A DNA stretch of 35,915 bases from Oscillochloris sp. (GTDB lineage: Bacteria > Chloroflexota > Chloroflexia > Chloroflexales > Chloroflexaceae): the NCBI GenBank assembly GCA_012032775.1, contig JAAUQO010000041.1, forward strand, positions 1-35,915. Direction: 5' to 3'. Below are positions 25,692 through 34,079 of the stretch, piece by piece (position 1 is the first letter of the stretch; each line of letters opens with the position of its first letter). The translations under genes and the position numbers were made by a program. The notes beneath the pieces are model-generated. The model worked only from the letters and a program-made list of their open reading frames with translations, had not been told where the DNA came from and did no database searches.

Positions 25692-26129
25692 ATGAATCGC
25701 AATTGGCAGGGTTGGGCCGCACTCGTACTCGCCGGTCTCGCATTGATCGTCGCGATTTCCGGCCGCGGTATGGATCGTATGGCCTGGGCGCAGATGCAAG
25801 CGCCGGTAGCTCCTCAGGCGCCGCAGTTCGAACGATCCGATGAGTTCTCACGCATGCACGAGCGCTTCGGGCCGGGGATAATGGATCGCGAGCGTGGTTT
25901 CGCCATGGATGAAGAACGCTTTGAGCGCAGGTTCGGGCCGGGGATGATGGGCCATGATCGGCACGGTCACGGGTTCTTCTGGGGGTTGTTCGGGTTGCTC
26001 GGCGCTCTGACGAAATTGGCCGCCCTCGGCGCGTTGGCCTGGTTGTTGTTCCGCCTGTTCCGCCAGCGCAACGGCACCCCGCCCGCCGCGCCCACCACGC
26101 CCGCCGGCCACGATCCGCGCGTGGAATAA
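25692..26129 (+). CDS. Small membrane protein with His/Met/Gly-rich repeat segment
   Basis: A 145-residue protein I do not recognise as a named family. It has an N-terminal helix (about residues 7-23, ending before GRGMDRMAW) that is a signal or anchor. A charged segment with two copies of an RFGPGxM unit follows (ERFGPGIMDRERGF and RRFGPGMMGHDRHGHGFF, about residues 53-96). A second hydrophobic region (about 95-120) and a Pro/Thr-rich tail end it. The Met and His residues in the outer loop could bind metal. It directly precedes a response regulator and sensor kinase on the same strand, so it may be their target or an accessory sensor. The TATAATG overlapping the start is too close to be its promoter. 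Confidence 0.75.
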   Translation: MNRNWQGWAALVLAGLALIVAISGRGMDRMAWAQMQAPVAPQAPQFERSDEFSRMHERFGPGIMDRERGFAMDEERFERRFGPGMMGHDRHGHGFFWGLFGLLGALTKLAALGALAWLLFRLFRQRNGTPPAAPTTPAGHDPRVE

Positions 26130-26153
26130 AGCTGGTGGCTACAGGCACGGCAG

Positions 26154-26173
26154 GGGCGCAGCATGCTGCGCCC
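26154..26173 (+). repeat. Perfect 20-base palindrome upstream of the response regulator
   Basis: GGGCGCAGCATGCTGCGCCC is a perfect palindrome with the same AGCATGCT centre as 16166-16183 and 17522-17539. It lies 32 bases before the response regulator ATG at 26206. Confidence 0.6.
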
Positions 26174-26205
26174 TTACGCCATGGCGACGACCAATAGGAA
26201 TGTCT

Positions 26206-26898
26206 ATGACTCGCACGATACTTGTCGTTGATGATGAACCGGCGATTGTGCAGATCGCCCGTGATTATCTCGACCGGGCCGGGTTTCGCGTGATCAGCGC
26301 CGGCGATGGGAATGAGGCGCTGCGCCTGGCCCGCAACGAACGCCCGGCGTTGCTGGTGCTTGATCTGATGCTGCCGGCCATCGATGGTCTCGATATCACG
26401 CGCACCTTACGTCAAGATCCCGCTACCCGCAAGCTGCCGATCATTATGCTCACAGCCCGCGTCGATGAGACCGATCGCCTGATTGGATTGGAACTCGGCG
26501 CCGACGATTATATTACCAAGCCCTTCAGCCCACGTGAACTGGTGGCCCGCGTACGTGCGGTGCTGCGCCGCACCGACGGCGGCGAGACGCATTCCAGCCA
26601 GATTGTTGTCGGTGATCTGGTGATCGATATGGAACGCCGCAGTGTGCGCCGCAATGGCGAAGCAGTTGAACTGACCGCAACCGAGTTCGATATTCTGGCG
26701 GTGTTGGCCCGTGAACCGGGACGACCGTATACACGCGCCCAGTTGCTCGACCAGGTGTACGATGTGAGCTACGCCGGGTATGACCGCACCGTCGATGCGC
26801 ATATTAAGAACTTGCGCCGAAAACTCGAACCCGATCCCCAGGCGCCGCGCTATATTCTGACCATCTACGGCGTCGGGTATAAGTTTATGGAACCATAG
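26206..26898 (+). CDS. OmpR/PhoB family response regulator
   Basis: A 230-residue two-domain regulator. The receiver domain has Asp 9/Asp 10, the phosphorylated Asp 53 (LLVLDLMLPAIDG), Thr 83 and Lys 105 (ITKPFSPREL). The C-terminal winged-helix DNA-binding domain (about 130-228) has ELTATEFDILAVLAREPGR, then VDAHIKNLRRKLEPD and the usual YILTIYGVGYKF ending. An ATG at 26200 is also in frame, but AGGAA (26196-26200) fits the ATG at 26206. It is followed 19 bases later by its sensor kinase. A binding site near 25560 upstream of the small membrane protein gene is a candidate for autoregulation. Confidence 0.94.
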   Translation: MTRTILVVDDEPAIVQIARDYLDRAGFRVISAGDGNEALRLARNERPALLVLDLMLPAIDGLDITRTLRQDPATRKLPIIMLTARVDETDRLIGLELGADDYITKPFSPRELVARVRAVLRRTDGGETHSSQIVVGDLVIDMERRSVRRNGEAVELTATEFDILAVLAREPGRPYTRAQLLDQVYDVSYAGYDRTVDAHIKNLRRKLEPDPQAPRYILTIYGVGYKFMEP

Positions 26899-26917
26899 AT
26901 CCTTTCCAACTATCCCA

Positions 26918-28330
26918 ATGCGACCACGAATCTTTAGCCTGATGCTGACCGCGTTCGCCCTGGTGATTGTGCTGGGGCTGTTTGGCATGGGCACCTTTTT
27001 CTGGCTTGCAGTTGCCGATTTTGAGCACCGTTCATGGGGCGGGGTTGCCGAATCGCAAGTACGTGCCGAGGTGGCTCGCCTCGGCGATCTGTATACACAG
27101 GACGGCTGGGATGTAACCGCCGTCGATACCCGGCTGCGCGAGATCGAACGCAATCTGGCCGAGCGTCGCTGGGAGACGGTGACACTGCTCGACGCCGAGG
27201 GTCGCGTGATTGCGACGCAATCAAACACCATACCGCTATCGCCGCGTGCGCCCGCTGCGCCGTCGATATCTTCGCGTGAGCGCTTCGACGGCATGATGAT
27301 GCCCGACGGCTTTCAGCAGATACTGCCGATCGAGTCCGACGGTAAGCGGGTGGGCGCACTGGTAGTAACGATCGACGGCCAGGCCTTGATGGAATCGGGC
27401 ACATTCGATCGCGAGCGGGTCGGGCGCGGCATGATCAGCGCAACCCTGGCCCTGCTGGCGGTATTGCTTGGCCTTGCGGCGCTGTTCTCAAGCCGGATCA
27501 GCACACCGCTGCGCCATCTGACAGCCGCCGCACAGTCGTTGGCCGGCGGCGACATGACGGTGCGTGTGCAGCCCTCAACTGTGCGTGAGGTCGGGGAATT
27601 GGCCGGCGCATTCAATGGCATGGCCGATACTCTGGTGCGGGCCGATCAGCAACGCCGCCAACTCACCGCCGATGTTGCCCACGAGTTGCGCACCCCGCTC
27701 TCGATTATCAAAGGGCGGCTGGAAGGCATTCAAGATGGGATCTATCAGGCCGACGACGCGCATGTTGCCGGGCTTCTGGGCGAAGTGGCGCTCCTGGAGC
27801 GCCTGATCGAGGATCTGCGCCTGCTGGCATTGGCCGACGCCGGGCAATTGCCGCTTTACACCGATACCCTGAACATCGCCCGGTTACTGACTGATATTCG
27901 CGCATCGTTCGCGCCCGAAGCCGAGCGCCGGGAAATTGCGCTGGACGTACAGGTTGCCGAGAATCTGCCCGAGATCAGCGCTGATCCGCAACGGCTGGCA
28001 CAGGTACTCGGCAATCTGGTAAGCAATGCATTGCGCCATACAGCGGCCGGGGGTACGGTGATGTTGCAGGCGGAAAGCAATCCGCACGGCGTCACACTGC
28101 ATGTTTGCGATAACGGAGCCGGTATTCGGGCCGAGGATCTGCCCTACATCTTCGAGCGCTTCTACCGCGCCGACAAAGCGCGCACCCGCAGCAGCGGCGG
28201 CGCCGGATTGGGTCTGGCGATCGCCCGCAGGATCATCGAGGCCCACGGCGGCACCATTAGCGCCGCAAGCACTCCCGGCGCCGCACCACAATCAGCATCA
28301 CGCTTCCAGGGCAAACCAACTGACCCCTGA
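26918..28330 (+). CDS. HAMP-domain sensor histidine kinase, C-terminus shifted by one base
   Basis: A 470-residue membrane kinase. Helix 1 (about residues 7-33), an outer sensor region (34-170), helix 2 (about 171-191) and a HAMP linker (about 192-245) precede the dimerisation domain with the phospho-acceptor His 255 (ADVAHELRTPLSIIKG). The ATPase domain has NLVSNALRHT, VCDNGAGIRAEDLP, FERFYRADKA and GLGLAIARRIIEAHGG. After AASTPGA the frame gives atypical residues and stops at 28330. One base out of register the sequence gives the expected TTISITLPGQ ending with TGA at 28321-28323, so one G is probably missing at 28283. It is the partner of the response regulator 19 bases upstream. The ligand is unknown. 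Confidence 0.92.
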   Translation: MRPRIFSLMLTAFALVIVLGLFGMGTFFWLAVADFEHRSWGGVAESQVRAEVARLGDLYTQDGWDVTAVDTRLREIERNLAERRWETVTLLDAEGRVIATQSNTIPLSPRAPAAPSISSRERFDGMMMPDGFQQILPIESDGKRVGALVVTIDGQALMESGTFDRERVGRGMISATLALLAVLLGLAALFSSRISTPLRHLTAAAQSLAGGDMTVRVQPSTVREVGELAGAFNGMADTLVRADQQRRQLTADVAHELRTPLSIIKGRLEGIQDGIYQADDAHVAGLLGEVALLERLIEDLRLLALADAGQLPLYTDTLNIARLLTDIRASFAPEAERREIALDVQVAENLPEISADPQRLAQVLGNLVSNALRHTAAGGTVMLQAESNPHGVTLHVCDNGAGIRAEDLPYIFERFYRADKARTRSSGGAGLGLAIARRIIEAHGGTISAASTPGAAPQSASRFQGKPTDP

Positions 28331-28333
28331 TCG

Positions 28334-28348
28334 CGTTGCTGCGCCGCG
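28334..28348 (+). terminator. Weak hairpin after the sensor kinase gene
   Basis: GCTGC and GCAGC can pair around a 5-base G/C loop within a few bases of the kinase stop. With no T-run and a short stem, termination is uncertain. The rest of the 28331-28517 gap holds only the promoter candidate listed next. Confidence 0.25.
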
Positions 28349-28462
28349 CAGCCATGGCAGATGCACCAGCACACCACGATAACAGATCCACCTACCGCCG
28401 CCAGATCCATCCACCCAACCCTCGTATTCCGCCGTCAGTCCCAGGTTATACAGGGCATGACG

Positions 28463-28471
28463 TGGTATATT
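28463..28471 (+). promoter_or_regulatory. Candidate extended -10 for the large LuxR-type regulator
   Basis: TGG-TATATT lies 46 bases before the ATG at 28518. A second possibility, TTGAGC-17-TGTTAT (28471-28499), has better spacing but would start transcription inside the ribosome site CGGAG (28505-28509). Confidence 0.35.
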
Positions 28472-28517
28472 TGAGCTACAGCAAAAACCCATATGTTATC
28501 GTAACGGAGCAATCCGT

Positions 28518-31499
28518 ATGACACATCGCGCACTCTCGCCGAATATGATCGGCCGGGCGGCACAGTTGAGTGAGTTGCAGGGATACCTGGCCGAGGTGCA
28601 GAACGGCCGGGGCCGGATTGTACTTATCGCCGGAGAAGCCGGAGTTGGCAAAACCCGTCTGCTGCGTGAATTTGTGCAGCGCTGCGCTCCGATCCCCCAT
28701 CTCACCATCTCCAGCGGCAGTTGCTATGATGAGCGACCGGCCCCGCCGTATGGCCCGTTCAGCGAGTTGTTGCGCAGCCTGGCCGCTGATCCGAATGTCG
28801 CGCCGTTGGCCGAATCGGCCGGAGCACTGGCCGGTGATCTACGGCGGCTGCTGCCCGAGTTGAGCGCGCCGATCACGCTTGAAGTCGATAGCGATCCGCT
28901 GGCGGAAAAGCGCCGCATGTTTCAGGCGATCTATCAGGTTATTCGCCCAGCCGATGCCCATTGTCACCTGTTGTTACTGGAAGATCTGCATTGGGCCGAT
29001 CAGGCCAGCCAGGAGTTATTGTATTATCTGGCCCGCGTGATCGAAAACGAGCGAGTTCTGATCATCGGCACCTATCGCACCGATGAGATCCACCGCCTGC
29101 ATCCGTTGGCCGGACTGATCGCCCGCCTGACCCGCGATCGCCGCTTGTATGAGATCCGGCTTAGTCCACTCTCGCGGATCGAACTGGCTCAGATGCTGAC
29201 AGTGACCCTGGGGACGCAACCGCCCGGCGATCTGCTGAATATGCTTTATGAGCGCACGGAAGGGAACCCGTTTTTCACCGAAGAGGTGCTGGAGTCGTTG
29301 ATCGACCACGGCAGCTTGCCACAGATGCTCGAAGATGCGCAACATAGCTTGCCGCTCAGCGATGTCGCGATCCCGCTCTCGATCAGAGACAGCATTATGC
29401 GCCGTATCGCCGATCTTGATCCGGTTAGCAGCGCCGTACTGCGTAATGCCGCCGTGGTCGGACGACGCTTCGACTTTGAACTGTTGCTCCACCTGAGTAA
29501 CCTTGATGAGTCGACACTCTTACGGGCGCTGGCGGTGCTGGTCGAGCGACAGTTGATCAGCGAGGACACGAGCGGCGTCGAAGATCGGTACAAGTTCCGG
29601 CATGAACTGATCCGAGAAACATTGTACGAAGATATGCTACGCCGCGAACGGCGCATACGCCATGCCGAAGTGCTACGTAGCCTGGAAACACTTTACACCG
29701 ATCGAATCGAAGCGGTGGTCGATCAACTGGCGTACCACGCGCTGCAAGCCCGCGTGATCGGGCCGGCCGCCCGCTATAGCGAGCTTGCCGGCGATCAGGC
29801 AACCACGATCCACGCCTACCGCGAGGCCCTCGGCCATTATGAGGCTGCGCTGGAAGCATACGAACAACTCGGCGGCGATGATCGGGCGCACCGGGCCGAC
29901 CTGCTGATGCGCATCGCCTATAGTGCCTACCTGATCGACGATCTCCGACGCGCCAACGAATATTGGTGCGAGGTATTGGAGTTGTTCGAGCAACTTGGTG
30001 AACGCCGCCGCGCCGCCGATGTCCTGCGCTGGCTCGGACGTACCGCCCGCGATCTGGGCGATAGCGCCGCAGCGTTTCAGCATATCCACAGTGCGCTGGA
30101 GCGCCTGGAAGACGCCCCGCCTTGCCGCGAACTGGCGATGGCGTATAGTGCGCTTTCGCACCTGTACATGCTGGCGATCTTCGACGACTCCAGTGCGCCC
30201 GAACAGTGCATTAGCTGGGGCCGTAAAGCCCTGGAGATGGGCGAACTGCTTGCTGACGAGGCGGTGATCTGCCATGCCCTCAACAACATTGGGGTCGCAA
30301 TGGTCGATTCGCAGCAGAGTGCGGAAGGAGTCGCCTACTTGCAGCGCAGCTTGCAGATCGCCCTGGCCCACGATCTGCCGGCCGATGCGGTGCGGGCCTA
30401 TATCAACCTGAGCGGGAAGTTGTATAAGATCGGCAAGCACGGCGAGGGCATTAAACTGCTGCGGGAAGGCTGGGAGTATGCGATCAGCCACAATTATCTG
30501 CGCGGCAGCGGCAAACTACTGAGCGCCCTGACATGGGCCGAGATCGAGACCGGCAAGTGGGATATGGTCGAACAGCGCCTGCAAACAATGGATCACCCGA
30601 TCTTTTTCGGCGGCAGCGATTGGCCGACCATCCGCCACGTTCAGGCGATTATTCATTGGGTGCGCGGGCAACTGCCTGCGACCCGTGAGTTACTGGAGCA
30701 GTTGATCGCCGAGGCCGACAATACGCATCGCGTCAAATACGGGCACTTACTGGTCTTTGTCTATCGTGCGCTGGGTGATTTACAGGCCGCTGAACGCATG
30801 GCCGACGAGATGGTGCGACTGATAGCCATCCACAGCGGAACCGATACCACGGTTTTGAAAGTGGGCCATCTGGCGTATCAGTTGACGGCGCCGCTGGAAC
30901 TGTACCTCGATCTTGGCCGGCGCAGCGAGGCACTCAAAATCATGGCCGAGCTTGAGGCGGCGCCGATGAAAAACTGGATTCACGAGTTTCAACAGGCGAC
31001 GATCTTGGAGATGCGCGGCCTTTGCGCCGACGAGATCAGCGCTGCCGCCGGCGCCTTCAGCGCATCCGAGGCGATCTGGCAGGCATTCGATTGCCGGCCC
31101 GATATTGTGCGGCTCCGCCGCCGTCGTGGCGAGCGGCTGTTGCGCGGCAATGCCGAACAGCGCCGCACAGCGGTTGAAGCATTACAATCGGCTCGGGCCT
31201 TAGCGGTGGAGCTTGATTTTCAGTACGAAATCGACAAGATCGACCGGATCATGGCCGATGAGCCACGCCGTATCGTGGTCGAGACACGCAACCCCGCTGG
31301 CCTGACGCCACGCGAACTTGAGGTGTTGGGCCTGGTGACGCGCGGGCTCTCGAATCGCGCCATCGCCGGCGAATTGCACATCTCCGAGAAAACCGCCGAA
31401 GTTCATGTGCGCAACATTCTGGGGAAACTCGGCCTCACTTCACGCACCCAGGCCGCCACCTACGCCCTCGAACATGGCCTGGTTTCGTTGGCGGTATAG
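28518..31499 (+). CDS. Large ATP-binding LuxR-family transcriptional regulator (LAL/MalT-like)
   Basis: A 993-residue regulator. The N-terminal AAA/STAND ATPase has Walker A GEAGVGKT (residues 39-46) and Walker B LLLLEDLHWAD (151-161), followed by the GTYRTDE and LSPLSRIELAQML stretches typical of the family. The middle (about 400-880) is helical and tetratricopeptide-like, probably the signal-sensing scaffold. The C-terminal LuxR helix-turn-helix (about 925-990) has LTPRELEVLGLVTRGLSNRA, then IAGELHISEKTAEVHVRNI. Such proteins bind an inducer and ATP, oligomerise and activate nearby promoters. The ligand and targets are unknown; the next genes (64-residue protein, DUF4838 protein) are candidates. 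CGGAG supports the ATG. Confidence 0.92.
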   Translation: MTHRALSPNMIGRAAQLSELQGYLAEVQNGRGRIVLIAGEAGVGKTRLLREFVQRCAPIPHLTISSGSCYDERPAPPYGPFSELLRSLAADPNVAPLAESAGALAGDLRRLLPELSAPITLEVDSDPLAEKRRMFQAIYQVIRPADAHCHLLLLEDLHWADQASQELLYYLARVIENERVLIIGTYRTDEIHRLHPLAGLIARLTRDRRLYEIRLSPLSRIELAQMLTVTLGTQPPGDLLNMLYERTEGNPFFTEEVLESLIDHGSLPQMLEDAQHSLPLSDVAIPLSIRDSIMRRIADLDPVSSAVLRNAAVVGRRFDFELLLHLSNLDESTLLRALAVLVERQLISEDTSGVEDRYKFRHELIRETLYEDMLRRERRIRHAEVLRSLETLYTDRIEAVVDQLAYHALQARVIGPAARYSELAGDQATTIHAYREALGHYEAALEAYEQLGGDDRAHRADLLMRIAYSAYLIDDLRRANEYWCEVLELFEQLGERRRAADVLRWLGRTARDLGDSAAAFQHIHSALERLEDAPPCRELAMAYSALSHLYMLAIFDDSSAPEQCISWGRKALEMGELLADEAVICHALNNIGVAMVDSQQSAEGVAYLQRSLQIALAHDLPADAVRAYINLSGKLYKIGKHGEGIKLLREGWEYAISHNYLRGSGKLLSALTWAEIETGKWDMVEQRLQTMDHPIFFGGSDWPTIRHVQAIIHWVRGQLPATRELLEQLIAEADNTHRVKYGHLLVFVYRALGDLQAAERMADEMVRLIAIHSGTDTTVLKVGHLAYQLTAPLELYLDLGRRSEALKIMAELEAAPMKNWIHEFQQATILEMRGLCADEISAAAGAFSASEAIWQAFDCRPDIVRLRRRRGERLLRGNAEQRRTAVEALQSARALAVELDFQYEIDKIDRIMADEPRRIVVETRNPAGLTPRELEVLGLVTRGLSNRAIAGELHISEKTAEVHVRNILGKLGLTSRTQAATYALEHGLVSLAV

Positions 31500-31500
31500 G

Positions 31501-31567
31501 GATCCGCGCAGGCGCGACCCCTACGCCCGGATATGTTCTACCCTTAGGACTTTCGACCGACCCTTAG
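31501..31567. repeat. REP-like hairpin and ACCCTTAG direct repeats downstream of the LuxR gene
   Basis: CGCGC-AG-GCGCG, flanked by TAGGG and CCCTA, straddles the end of the regulator gene (about 31497-31523) and resembles the GTAGGGGCG hairpin at 8091. Farther on, ACCCTTAG occurs twice exactly 20 bases apart (31540-31547 and 31560-31567), two helical turns, as for a dimeric regulator site. Confidence 0.35.
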
Positions 31568-31671
31568 ATCGATCAGGCACCGGAAGATACCTGATCCCGT
31601 AGATGTTGCGGGCGCCGGAGATCGATACCATAGCCTCAGTACAAGTCGTTGTTGACGAAATGAGGCGCACG

Positions 31672-31866
31672 ATGAACGGCACCGAACGTGATCTATTTCT
31701 GGCGAAAGCTGAACTGAATCGCCGCTTGCAATGGGCCGCCGAAGAGCGTAAGGCACGCGCCGCCCGCCGGAATGAAGATACACCGACAAGTGTAAGCAAT
31801 CACGGCGAGAAGCGCGACCGAGGTGGTTTTAGCTGGTTGCGCCGCCTCGCCGGGGCACGTCGGTAG
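31672..31866 (+). CDS. Small charged hypothetical protein
   Basis: A 64-residue protein of unknown function. The first half (DLFLAKAELNRRLQWAAEER) is predicted to be an amphipathic helix, rich in Leu, Ala, Glu and Arg. The second half is basic and ends SWLRRLAGARR. The ATG at 31672 follows GAGG (31662-31665); the same frame is open back to an ATG at 31603 without a ribosome site. It lies between the large LuxR regulator and the DUF4838 gene, and may be in the regulator's control region. A small nucleic-acid- or membrane-binding protein would fit the composition, but nothing proves it is expressed. Confidence 0.5.
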   Translation: MNGTERDLFLAKAELNRRLQWAAEERKARAARRNEDTPTSVSNHGEKRDRGGFSWLRRLAGARR

Positions 31867-31911
31867 GATCCGGCATACAGCCGATCAGGTGAACCACTTC
31901 CATACTGCTTC

Positions 31912-31920
31912 TGGTATACT
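31912..31920 (+). promoter_or_regulatory. Candidate extended -10 for the DUF4838 gene
   Basis: TGG-TATACT lies 56 bases before the ATG at 31977. The predicted leader carries the four TATCCTG repeats and no recognisable ribosome site. Confidence 0.45.
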
Positions 31921-31946
31921 GAGGTTTCAGGTTACGCGGCCCTCTC

Positions 31947-31974
31947 TATCCTGTATCCTGTATCCTGTATCCTC
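31947..31974 (+). repeat. Four tandem TATCCTG heptamers directly before a start codon
   Basis: TATCCTG is repeated at 31947, 31954, 31961 and 31968 (the last copy ends in C). The array ends two bases before the ATG at 31977 and takes the place of a ribosome binding site. The heptamer also occurs once near 2955. Copy-number change here would alter leader length by seven bases. Confidence 0.8.
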
Positions 31975-31976
31975 GC

Positions 31977-33928
31977 ATGCTACTTACCCCCGACTGGACA
32001 ATCAGCCTGGTTGGCGATCATCCGACGGCACGCCTGGCCGCCACAGAGTTGCAACGAACCTTGCAACGAATCGGTGGGCCGGCATTGCCGATCGGCGTCG
32101 CCAATCCCGACGGCCAACGTATTCTGCTGCGCCACGGCACATCCGGCGACGGATTCACTCGTATGAGCGACGGCCAGGGCATGCAGTTGCGCGGCGACGG
32201 CCCACGTGGCTTGTTGTACGCGGTCTACGATCTACTTGAAGCGCTCGGCTGTCGTTGGTTTGGCCCCGGCCCCAGCGGTGAACATTTACCCCGCTATGAA
32301 CAGGTTACGCTGCCCACCGAAACACTTGCCGACCGACCGGCGATCGGCGGCCGGTGCTTGATCATCGGTCACGATTTGATGCTGGCCGACGGCGAACAGT
32401 GGATTATCTGGGCGGCCCGCGCCCGGCTCAACACGATCTTTATTCACACCATCAGTGCGCGGCTCGCCCTTGGCGCATGCCGCTTGCAGCGTTGGCAAGC
32501 GCGCCGGCGTACATTGCTGCCGTTGTTGCTGGAACGCGGCATGCAGCTGGAATTGGGCGGCCACCATTTGCGCGATCTGTTACCGCGCGCGCGCTTTCAG
32601 CGTAGCCCCGAACTGTTTCGCTTCGATGGCCGGCGGCGTACGCCGGATCACAACTGCTGTACCGGCAATCCCGCAACGCTGAAAATTCTGGCCCAGGCGA
32701 CGATTGCCTTCGCGCGCCGCTTTCCCGAAGCTGCGGTGTACCACCTCTGGCCCGACGATATCCTCTTCGGGGGGTGGTGTAGCTGCCCGCTGTGCCGCGA
32801 TCTCAGTCCGGCCGATCAAGCCCTGCGCGCCGCCAATGCCTGCGCCGCCGGCCTGGCCGAGGTGCGTCCCAATGCGCGACTGGCCTACCTGGCCTACCAC
32901 GACACCGAGGCGCCGCCGCAGCAGGTTACCCCGGCGGCCAATGTCGATCTGCTGTTTGCGCCGCGACCGCGTTCTTACGCCCACGGCATCGGCGGCGCCG
33001 AGAGCGCGTTGAACAGGGTGTATTCCAGCCGACTGGCGGCGAATATCGCCCGCTTCGGCCCGCAGCGGAGTGCAGTATTTGAGTATTATCTGGACGGCAT
33101 TTTGTTTAAGTCGGCACCGCCGCCGCTGCCCGAGGTGATCGCTGCCGATATGCGGCACTACCGGAATGCCGGTGTGCAATCGGTTCAGGTGCTGCTCACC
33201 GGTGATCGGCCCTGGCACGCAATCCCACCGAATGCCGCCCTCTTCGCACGGCTGGCGTGGGAACCCGACGCTGATCCATCGGCGTTGTTGGCCGAAATCG
33301 CCGCCGCCCGCGCCCCACGTACCCCCGAAGCCTTGTATCAAGCCTACTGTGCCCTTGGCCAGGCATGGCGCGCGGCCCTCGATCATGATCCGGCGGAACG
33401 CCCGACGCTGTTGCTCAATCTGCGCGATCTTGTCAGCCAGCCGCCAACCGATATCCTTGATATGATGGCGCGCCGGCGCCAAGCAGCGAGCAGCGCTTCG
33501 ATCAGTTGCGGCGGGCGGTTCCTTCGCTGGCGGAAGGGCGCGCTGCCTGGGCGCAGGTTACCGCCGGCGCATTCACCGAAGCGCCAACCCTGGCCGCTGA
33601 ACAGGCCGAGTGGGAGGCCGGTGCAATGCTGCTGGAACTGCTGCTGGCGCGCCAGGAGTTGTATATCCTGGCCGCACGCGGCGCCTCGCGCACGGTGCTG
33701 CGCCACGCCCTGGCCGAAGCCCAGGCCGCGCTCAATGCACTCATCTACTGGGCGCGTACGCATGTGCCGGCCCACGCCCAGGCTAACCACCTGCTGTTGC
33801 GCACGCTTTTGCAACTCCACCTGGATTGGATCGACGATCGCCACCTTGCCCCACCCTGGCGGCGCCTCGCCCTACGAGCCCAACGGGCGGCCACGATCTC
33901 GCGCCTGCTCGCGGCGCTTATGCTGTAG
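31977..33928 (+). CDS. DUF4838 domain protein (glycoside-hydrolase-like), C-terminus frameshifted
   Basis: A protein of about 650 residues. The N-terminus (residues about 5-105, ending GLLYAVYDLLEALGCRWFGP) matches the small domain that precedes glycosidase barrels in alpha-glucuronidase/GH20-like and DUF4838 proteins. The DUF4838-like barrel follows (FPEAAVYHLWPDD, then CSCPLCRDLSPADQALRAAN, RLAYLAYHDTEAPP and FEYYLDG). Catalytic residues cannot be assigned. The frame from 31977 runs to 33971, but after DILDMMA (about 33468) its residues become atypical. The frame shifted by one base gives a smooth helical C-terminus (EQRFDQLRRAVPSLAEGRAA and on) ending at TAG 33928, so one base is probably missing between 33468 and 33490. 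No ribosome site precedes the ATG. Confidence 0.72.
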
Positions 33929-34079
33929 CGCGCCGCCTAACTTATCCAACCCTAAGCAAAACTTAATCTAAACTAAACACCCTCGCGTTATGCTCAAACT
34001 TGTTTGCGGCATTCCAACCGGCTGAAACCCGCAAATACGTCGATCGTCGTCCTGAAGCCATGTAAGGAGTCGTTTGCAG
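33929..34079 (+). promoter_or_regulatory. Leader of the YceI-like gene with T/A-rich direct repeats
   Basis: The stretch around 33938-33980 has repeated CTTAT, CCTAAG, CTTAATC and CTAAAC units, which could be tandem sites for a winged-helix regulator. AAGGAG (34064-34069) is the ribosome site of the following gene. No clear -10/-35 pair is seen. Confidence 0.25.

Noticed and set aside
31947..31974. CRISPR-like array
   Set aside because: Heptamer units are directly adjacent with no spacers; it is a simple tandem repeat.
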